DNA of 7,913 bases from Acidobacteriota bacterium (lineage in GTDB: Bacteria; Acidobacteriota; Terriglobia; Bryobacterales; Bryobacteraceae), in NCBI GenBank assembly GCA_947505565.1, contig CANNLB010000084.1:1-7913 (forward strand), given 5' to 3'. Within the stretch, counting starts at the first letter, position 1; each line of letters opens with the position of its first letter. The notes beneath the pieces are model-generated. The model worked only from the letters and a program-made list of their open reading frames with translations. It was not told the origin of the DNA and made no database searches. The translations under genes and the position numbers were made by a program. Of the stretch, positions 1 through 4,698 are shown piece by piece.

Positions 1-32
1 ATGAGGAGGAGTTGGGCGTAGTAAAATCCAGA

Positions 33-851
33 ATGCTGATCCGCGTCGGGTTCGAACTGGTTTACCAATTCCCGCAGGTTACGCCGTTGACATTGACCGT
101 CGACGTCCACTACTCCAGGGCCGAAGATATCGTTTCGAACCAGTCTCTGGCCACTGATCCGGAAGTTCCAATCTCCGGCTATCGCGATGGATTCGGCAAC
201 TGGTGCAGGCGCTTGGTCGCCCCGGTCGGCCGGTTTCGGATCACCAACGGTGCCGTCGTTCGGAACTCGGGTCTGGCCGACCCCGTCGTACCCGACGCCT
301 GGCAGCAGACCGTCGAAACTCTGCCCGAAGAAACCCTCGTCTATCTGCTCGGAAGCCGATACTGCGAAACCGATCTCCTCTCCGCTTTCGCCTGGAACCG
401 TTTCGGCGGTACGCCCTTTGGTTGGGCCCGTGTCCAGGCGATCTGCGACTATGTCCACCACCATATTACTTTTGATTATCAGCGCGCCTCTCCCACCAAG
501 ACCGCCTGGCAAGCCCAGCAGGAAGGGGCCGGGGTCTGTCGCGACTACGCCCATTTGGCGATCACGCTCTGCCGTTGTCTAAACATTCCGGCGCGCTACT
601 GCACCGGCTATCTCGGTTTCATGGGCACCCCCATGCCGCATGGCTTAGGTGACTTCGCCGCCTGGCTGGAGGTCTACCTCGGCGGTGCCTGGCACGTCTT
701 CGACCCCCGCAATAACGAACCCCGCATCGGCCGCGTCCTCATCGCCCGCGGACGCGACGCCGCCGACGTCGCCATCGCCACCACCTTCGGGCCATTCCAC
801 CTCGACCACTTTCGCGTTTGGGCGGTAGAGGCTGATAAACTGGCAGGGTGA
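33..851 (+). CDS. Transglutaminase-like (cysteine-peptidase fold) family protein
   Basis: The 272-residue product resembles bacterial transglutaminase-like proteins that carry an N-terminal beta domain (about residues 1-90) before the catalytic core. The opening MLIRVGFELVYQFPQ and the later PRIGRVLIARGRDAADVA are typical of this group. The putative nucleophile is C169 in GAGVCRDYAHLAI, and D224 in HVFDPRN fits the triad aspartate. At the place where many transglutaminase-like proteins have the catalytic His (HAWxE) this one reads DFAAWLE, so A209 replaces it; from memory relatives often have Ser there, so this may be a subfamily trait. There is no signal peptide, so it is probably cytoplasmic. 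The substrate is unknown (amide or peptide-bond chemistry). The ATG at 33 is chosen by family resemblance. The frame is open to the window edge and a TTG lies at 12; a purine-rich AGGAGGAG at 4-11 is too far from the ATG to settle the start. Its stop overlaps the next gene's GTG by 4 nt. Confidence 0.85.
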   Translation: MLIRVGFELVYQFPQVTPLTLTVDVHYSRAEDIVSNQSLATDPEVPISGYRDGFGNWCRRLVAPVGRFRITNGAVVRNSGLADPVVPDAWQQTVETLPEETLVYLLGSRYCETDLLSAFAWNRFGGTPFGWARVQAICDYVHHHITFDYQRASPTKTAWQAQQEGAGVCRDYAHLAITLCRCLNIPARYCTGYLGFMGTPMPHGLGDFAAWLEVYLGGAWHVFDPRNNEPRIGRVLIARGRDAADVAIATTFGPFHLDHFRVWAVEADKLAG

Positions 852-1381
852 CCCTCCACGAACGAGCCGCGAAGATTAAGTTATTGTTGATGGACGTCGA
901 TGGCGTCCTGACCGATGGGACCCTCTGGAACGTCCCCACCTCCGATGGAGGGGTGTTCGAAACCAAAGGGTTCGATTCCCAGGACGGCATCGGCTTGCAA
1001 TGGCTCAGCTGGTACGGGATCAAAACCGGCGTCATCAGTGGTCGCGTTTCTCCGGCCACCGAGGTCCGGGCCAAGCAGTGCAAGATGGCCTACATCTACC
1101 AGGGCCACATCGAAAAAATCCCCATCCTGGAAGAAATTCTCGCCGACGCTCAGATTGACCCTGAGTCGGTCGCCTACGTCGGGGACGACTTTACAGACGT
1201 CGTGATCATGCGCCGCGTCGGCTTTGGCATTGCCACCGCCAACGCGCGAGACGAAGTGAAGGCAGCGGCGAATTGGATCACACCGAATCGCGGCGGACAG
1301 GGCGCGGTGCGCGACGTGGTCCAACTCATTTTGACCGCTCAGGGCCATTGGCCCGAGATCGTGAAGAAGTACGAGCTATGA
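848..1381 (+). CDS. kdsC: KdsC-type HAD phosphatase (Kdo-8-phosphate phosphatase-like)
   Basis: This 177-residue protein has the full HAD set of the small, cap-less KdsC branch. Motif I is DVDGVLTDG (nucleophile D16, acid/base D18), the motif II region is VISGR (S64), the motif III lysine is K90 in HIEKIPILEE, and motif IV is GDDFTDVVIM (D113/D114). The C-terminal RGGQGAVRDVVQLIL is the KdsC tail that contributes to neighbouring active sites in the family tetramer. The length is normal for KdsC. KdsC removes phosphate from 3-deoxy-D-manno-octulosonate 8-phosphate on the way to CMP-Kdo and LPS inner core; it is cytoplasmic and Mg-dependent. Related branches act on nine-carbon sugar-acid phosphates, and no kdsA, kdsB or kdsD is in view, so the exact substrate is not proven. 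It starts with GTG inside the previous stop codon (GTGA) and ends in an ATGA overlap with the next gene, which implies translational coupling. Confidence 0.88.
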   Translation: MTLHERAAKIKLLLMDVDGVLTDGTLWNVPTSDGGVFETKGFDSQDGIGLQWLSWYGIKTGVISGRVSPATEVRAKQCKMAYIYQGHIEKIPILEEILADAQIDPESVAYVGDDFTDVVIMRRVGFGIATANARDEVKAAANWITPNRGGQGAVRDVVQLILTAQGHWPEIVKKYEL

Positions 1382-2031
1382 GGCAGCGCGTCGGTCTGGA
1401 AGCCCTCGGCGACGCCGGGCCCGGCTTTCTGCACCAATTGACCGGCGTCATCGCGGCCCATCAGGGCGACATCGCCTCGGTCGAAATCAGCGAAAGCGTC
1501 GCCAACTCCCGCACCTATCTCGAGGTCGAACTCCCCGGCGACCCGGATGCCATGTTGCGCGATCTGCGGGCGCTCGCATGCGTCCGTGACGTCGAACTGG
1601 TCGAGACGCTGCAAAAGGTCTACGGCAAGCGGATCATCATCATGGGCGGCGGCGCGCAAGTCGGGCAGGTCGCGATCGGGGCCATCATGGAAGCCGACCG
1701 GCATAACATTCGCGGCGAGCACATCTCGGTCGATACCATCCCGCTCGTGGGGGAGCAGGCGTTGGCTGCCGCAGTGCGCGCAGTGGCGCGTTTGCCCCGC
1801 GCCCGAGCAATCGTCCTCGCCGGTTCCCTGATGGGCGGCGAAATCGAAACCGCCGTCCGCGAGGTTCGCGCCAAGGGCCTACTCGTCGTCAGTTTGAACA
1901 TGGCCGGCTCGGTGCCGGACGCGGCGGACTTAGTCGTCACCGACCCCGTGCAAGCCGGCGTGATGACCGTCATGGCGATCGCGGATACGGCCAAGTTCTC
2001 CATCGAAAAGCTAACCAAACGCGTGTTCTAG
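1378..2031 (+). CDS. ACT-domain protein with C-terminal DUF5612-like domain
   Basis: The product is 217 residues. Residues 1-75 look like an ACT regulatory domain: RVGLEALGDAGPGFLHQLT at the first strand/helix, then HQGDIASVEISES and YLEVELPGD. The rest (about 80-217) is a conserved domain with a glycine loop IIIMGGGAQVGQVAIGA (87-102), then HNIRGEHISVDTIPLVGEQA, VLAGSLMGGEIETAV and SLNMAGSVPDAADLVVTDP. From memory this resembles ACT proteins, common in methanogenic archaea, whose C-terminal part is called DUF5612; that name needs a profile search. The ACT domain suggests binding of an amino acid or other small effector, and the glycine loop could bind a nucleotide or phosphate; both are inferences. 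It is cytoplasmic, with no catalytic residues I can name. The frame is open back to 1273, but the ATG at 1378 (ATGA overlap with the phosphatase stop) is preferred because the upstream residues are low-complexity read-through of kdsC. Confidence 0.72.
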   Translation: MRQRVGLEALGDAGPGFLHQLTGVIAAHQGDIASVEISESVANSRTYLEVELPGDPDAMLRDLRALACVRDVELVETLQKVYGKRIIIMGGGAQVGQVAIGAIMEADRHNIRGEHISVDTIPLVGEQALAAAVRAVARLPRARAIVLAGSLMGGEIETAVREVRAKGLLVVSLNMAGSVPDAADLVVTDPVQAGVMTVMAIADTAKFSIEKLTKRVF

Positions 2032-2032
2032 C

Positions 2033-2386
2033 ATGCTCGTGCGTTTTCTGGTGATCGCCGCCGCGGGTTTGCTGACGCGCTTCGTCCCGCTGGGGAACAT
2101 CGTCTGGGACAAGTATCTGGGCGATGCGCTGTATGCCGCCATGGTCTGCACCCTCGTGCGGCCAACCTGGCTGGCCGCACTCGTCATGGTCGCCATCGAG
2201 TGCTTCCAACTCACCGACATCCCCGCGGGCCTGCTGGCGAGCGATTCGCCACCGCTCCGCCTGCTGGCCCGCGCCCTGGGGACCCACTTCAGCCTCCTCG
2301 ACTTGGCCGCCTACGCCGTCGGGATCGCGGCCTACTGGGCTACGTCAAAATATCTCGCACGACGCGCGACGGCTCCACCCCGGTGA
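2033..2386 (+). CDS. DUF2809 family integral membrane protein
   Basis: A 117-residue, strongly hydrophobic protein with about four membrane segments: residues 1-17, roughly 31-56 (probably two close-packed spans), and 87-105. The pattern matches DUF2809: VWDKYLGDALYAAMV near the first third, then VAIECFQL, and a C-terminal HFSLLDLAAYAVGIAAYW. Charged residues sit at fixed places inside otherwise apolar stretches (WDKYLGD, IE, LLD), as expected for this family. Its biochemical role is unknown. It begins 1 nt after the stop of the ACT-domain gene, with no evident ribosome-binding site, so it probably depends on coupling. Its last 47 nt (tail SKYLARRATAPPR) lie antisense to the end of the DUF1501 gene, so the basic tail past the last span is constrained by a second gene. 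Confidence 0.8.
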   Translation: MLVRFLVIAAAGLLTRFVPLGNIVWDKYLGDALYAAMVCTLVRPTWLAALVMVAIECFQLTDIPAGLLASDSPPLRLLARALGTHFSLLDLAAYAVGIAAYWATSKYLARRATAPPR

Positions 2387-3716
2387 GCCGGAAGTCGAGC
2401 CCTTGGAATCGGTACGTGAACCGGCTGGGGTCGATGCCCAGCAAATGGAGAATCGTAGCGTGCAGGTCGCGCACGTGGACCCCGTTCTCGGCAACATTGT
2501 AGCTGTACTCGTCGGTCGCACCGTAGCTCAAACCAGGCTTCACCCCGGCCCCGGCCATCCAAATCGTGAAGCAGCGTGGATGGTGATCGCGGCCCGCTTC
2601 GATACTGTCCCACTGGCCCTGGCCGGCGACGCTGCGCCCGAACTCGCCGCCCCAAATCACCAGCGTATCGTCCAGCAGCCCCCGCCGCTTCAAATCGGTC
2701 ACCAGCGCCGCGCTCGGCTGGTCGGTATCCCGGCAACGGGCCGTACACCAGGACGGCAAGCGGCTATGATGGTCCCAGTCCGGATGGAAAAGCTGGATAA
2801 ACCGCACGCCTCGTTCGGCCAGCCGACGGGCCAGAATACAGTTGGCGGCATAGCTGCCCGGACGGCGCGAATCGGGGCCGTAAAGGTTGAACGTCTCCTC
2901 GGTTTCGTCCTTCAGATCCGTCAGGTCGGGCACGCTGGTCTGCATCCGATACGCCATCTCGTACTGCCGAATACGCGTCGCGATCTCGGGGTCGCCGGTC
3001 TCGTCCAGCCGCCGCTGATTGAGCTCGGCCAGACCGTCGAGCATGTTCCGGCGCAGAGGGCCGGGAAGCCCCTCCGGGTCCCGCAGGTACAGCACCGGAT
3101 CCTTCGCGTTCCGTAGCTTCACGCCCTGGTAGCGGGACGGCAGAAAGCCGCTGCCCCAGTAATGGTCATACAGCGGCTGGTCGCTCGGGCGCTGCATTTT
3201 CGACAGCAGCACAAGGTAGTCCGGTAGATTCTGGTTCACCGATCCCAGGCCATAGCTGGCCCACGCTCCCACGCTGGGTCGACCGGGTAGTTGGTTCCCT
3301 GTCAGGAACTGAGTCATGGCCGGAGCATGGTTAATTTGGTCGGTGTGCATCGACTTCACAAGGCAAATATCGTCGACGACCTTCCCAAGGTGGGGGAGCC
3401 ATTCGCCGAGCTCGGTGCCGGACTTGCCATGCCGGATGAACTTGGCGATCGGCGGCATGATCAACTGCTTCTGGTTGGCGGTCATCGTCGTGACGCGCTG
3501 GCCTTGGCGGACCGAGTCCGGCAACTCTTGGCCAGCCCATTTGAGCAGGCCGGGTTTGTGGTCGAACAGTTCGAGTTGGGAGGGGCCGCCCGATTGCGTC
3601 AGGAAGATGACCCGTTTGGCCTTGGGGGCAAAGTGGGGTAACTTGTCGTTCGCTGCTTCGAGAGCAGAGAGGGCAATCGCACCCAAGGATTGAGACAGGA
3701 AAAAGCGGCGATTCAT
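2340..3716 (-). CDS. DUF1501 family protein, alkaline-phosphatase/sulfatase-like fold, Tat-type leader
   Basis: 458 residues, a normal length for DUF1501. The leader MNRRFFLSQSLGAIALSALEA has an RRxFL twin-arginine-like motif and a weak hydrophobic stretch, suggesting folded export by Tat. Family landmarks in order: VIFLTQSGGPSQLELFDHKP (36-55, D52), MHTDQINHAPAMTQFLTG (123-140), GRPSVGAW, NLYGPD, FIQLFHPDWDHH (307-317), TDQPSAALVTDLKRRGLLDD (331-350), WGGEFGR (355-361), GRDHHPRCFTIWMAGAG (375-391) and HLLGID near the end. From general knowledge DUF1501 belongs to the alkaline phosphatase superfamily, where the Asp/His/Glu clusters bind metals; H317, E358, D377, H378 and H379 are candidates. 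No activity is established for the family, so hydrolysis of a phosphate or sulfate ester is inference. The start at 3716 is chosen by its Shine-Dalgarno and leader; the open frame upstream (to 3908) is antisense read-through inside the propeller gene. It is third in a three-gene operon. Confidence 0.88.
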   Translation of the reverse strand: MNRRFFLSQSLGAIALSALEAANDKLPHFAPKAKRVIFLTQSGGPSQLELFDHKPGLLKWAGQELPDSVRQGQRVTTMTANQKQLIMPPIAKFIRHGKSGTELGEWLPHLGKVVDDICLVKSMHTDQINHAPAMTQFLTGNQLPGRPSVGAWASYGLGSVNQNLPDYLVLLSKMQRPSDQPLYDHYWGSGFLPSRYQGVKLRNAKDPVLYLRDPEGLPGPLRRNMLDGLAELNQRRLDETGDPEIATRIRQYEMAYRMQTSVPDLTDLKDETEETFNLYGPDSRRPGSYAANCILARRLAERGVRFIQLFHPDWDHHSRLPSWCTARCRDTDQPSAALVTDLKRRGLLDDTLVIWGGEFGRSVAGQGQWDSIEAGRDHHPRCFTIWMAGAGVKPGLSYGATDEYSYNVAENGVHVRDLHATILHLLGIDPSRFTYRFQGLDFRLTGVEPSRVVRDILT

Positions 3717-3720
3717 GCGG

Positions 3721-4698
3721 TTATCCTTCGCGGTGGAGTTTGTAGGGGTAAACCTTGCCGCTGTTCCACTGGCAGACGTAGAGGTTCTGTTCGCGGTCGA
3801 CGCAGACGTCATGGACATTTTTAAAGAGGGCCGGTTGGGCTTGGAGCAGAAGCTGCAGCCGACCGTCCTTATAGACCGGCGGTTCAGCCCCCGGAGCGGC
3901 CACCACACGGTCGTTCTGGTCCAGGATTAAGACGAAACCGCGGCCTTGCCACATCCGGTAGTCCTCGGCGAACATCCCGAAGCAGACGCCCGAATAAAGG
4001 TACTGGCCAGAGATCACCGGGCGGCTGACAAAGGCGCCGGGGAGGTAGACGGTGCGGACGTGTTCGCCGGTCAGGGTGAACCAGTGGAACTCGTTCCGAA
4101 TCCTTTCGGCACAGACGATCAACGGCTCCGGCCCGCGGGTATCGAGGGCCACGCCATGGGCCTGAGCGAATTTTCCCTTGTTGATGGGCTGCAGGCTGCG
4201 GCCCCCGAATTTGCTCAGGAACTGCCCGTTTTTATCGTACCGAAAGATATATTGCGAGCCGTACCCGTCGGCGACATAGATATCGCCGGTGGGACCGATG
4301 GCGGTTTCCGTCGGGCTGTAGTCTCCGACGTCGACGGGCTTCGGCAGTTCGAGTTCGATGCGGCCTGCGAGCGTAGTCTTCAGCACCCGGCCTGTGCCGG
4401 TGTCGGTCAGGTAGAGATGATCGGCGTGATAGGTCAGGCCGTGCGCCCCCTTCAGGTTCAGCGTCCACGCATCGACGAGCTTGCCGGATGTCTCATAGAC
4501 CAGGACGTTGTTCTGAGCATGGTTCGTCAGCAGGAACAGGCGACCGTCCGTCACTTGGACCATCTCATGGCAGTCGTTGACGGGGTACTTGGCGGGGTCC
4601 GCTTGGGACCACTTCGTGTCCAGGCGGTAGCGAAAGTTGGGGGTCGGGGCGAACAGCGTGCTCATTTGTTGGATCCAATGGCGGCGGGAGTTACTCAT
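3721..4698 (-). CDS. NHL-type six-bladed beta-propeller protein
   Basis: 325 residues made of about six short repeats of the NHL/SMP-30-like kind, for example LFLLTNHAQNNVLVYETSGK, LYLTDTGTGRVLKTTLAG, IYVADGYGSQYIFRYDKNG and LYVCQWNSGKVYPYKL. Histidines recur at matching places before strands: H44 (DCHEM), H86 (GAHGL), H181 (QAHGV) and H296 (NVHDV). In peptidyl-alpha-hydroxyglycine amidating lyase, a known NHL enzyme, such histidines line the central channel and bind metal, so this could be a metal-binding enzyme rather than a scaffold; that is inference. No signal peptide or membrane span is seen: the start reads MSNSRRHWIQQMSTLF, a twin-arginine pair with no hydrophobic core. The start at 4698 is favoured by a GAGG 9 nt upstream; the alternative ATG at 4665 lacks one. 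It overlaps the upstream cytochrome gene by 8 nt (ATGAGTAA) and lies 4 nt before the DUF1501 gene. Confidence 0.8.
   Translation of the reverse strand: MSNSRRHWIQQMSTLFAPTPNFRYRLDTKWSQADPAKYPVNDCHEMVQVTDGRLFLLTNHAQNNVLVYETSGKLVDAWTLNLKGAHGLTYHADHLYLTDTGTGRVLKTTLAGRIELELPKPVDVGDYSPTETAIGPTGDIYVADGYGSQYIFRYDKNGQFLSKFGGRSLQPINKGKFAQAHGVALDTRGPEPLIVCAERIRNEFHWFTLTGEHVRTVYLPGAFVSRPVISGQYLYSGVCFGMFAEDYRMWQGRGFVLILDQNDRVVAAPGAEPPVYKDGRLQLLLQAQPALFKNVHDVCVDREQNLYVCQWNSGKVYPYKLHREG
3724..3729 (-). promoter_or_regulatory. Shine-Dalgarno site of the DUF1501 gene
   Basis: On the minus strand GAAGGA lies 7 nt before the ATG at 3716. It is inside the last codons and stop of the propeller gene (EG then TAA), so the ribosome finishing that gene stops on top of the next start. 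This fixes the DUF1501 start against the longer open frame. Confidence 0.65.

Noticed and set aside
1..32. Possible end of an upstream gene (frame with tandem TAG TAA at 19-24) or an AGGAGGAG ribosome-binding site at 4-11
   Set aside because: Only a few codons are visible, and the purine run is 2 nt from TTG 12 and over 20 nt from ATG 33, so neither reading can be supported.
1273..1377. 35-codon N-terminal extension of the ACT-domain gene
   Set aside because: It lies wholly within kdsC in another frame and has no ACT-like content; the ATGA start at 1378 fits both the domain boundary and the coupling pattern.
2371..2389. Imperfect hairpin (GGCT-CAC / GTG-AGCC with one bulged C, loop of 4) at the DUF2809 stop, considered as a terminator
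   Set aside because: The stem is short and bulged, lies within DUF1501 coding sequence, and has no T-run on either strand.
2730..2750. Cysteines C324 and C328 (WCTARC) in the DUF1501 protein as a heme site
   Set aside because: The spacing is CxxxC with no following His, so it is not a c-type heme motif.
2124..3116. Long plus-strand open frame (330 codons) with Pro/Arg-rich product
   Set aside because: It begins inside the DUF2809 gene in another frame and continues antisense to the DUF1501 gene. Its composition is that of a GC-rich shadow frame and no family pattern is visible.
3717..3908. 64-codon N-terminal extension of the DUF1501 gene
   Set aside because: It overlaps the propeller gene in another frame and would bury the RRxFL leader; the Shine-Dalgarno before 3716 supports the shorter protein.
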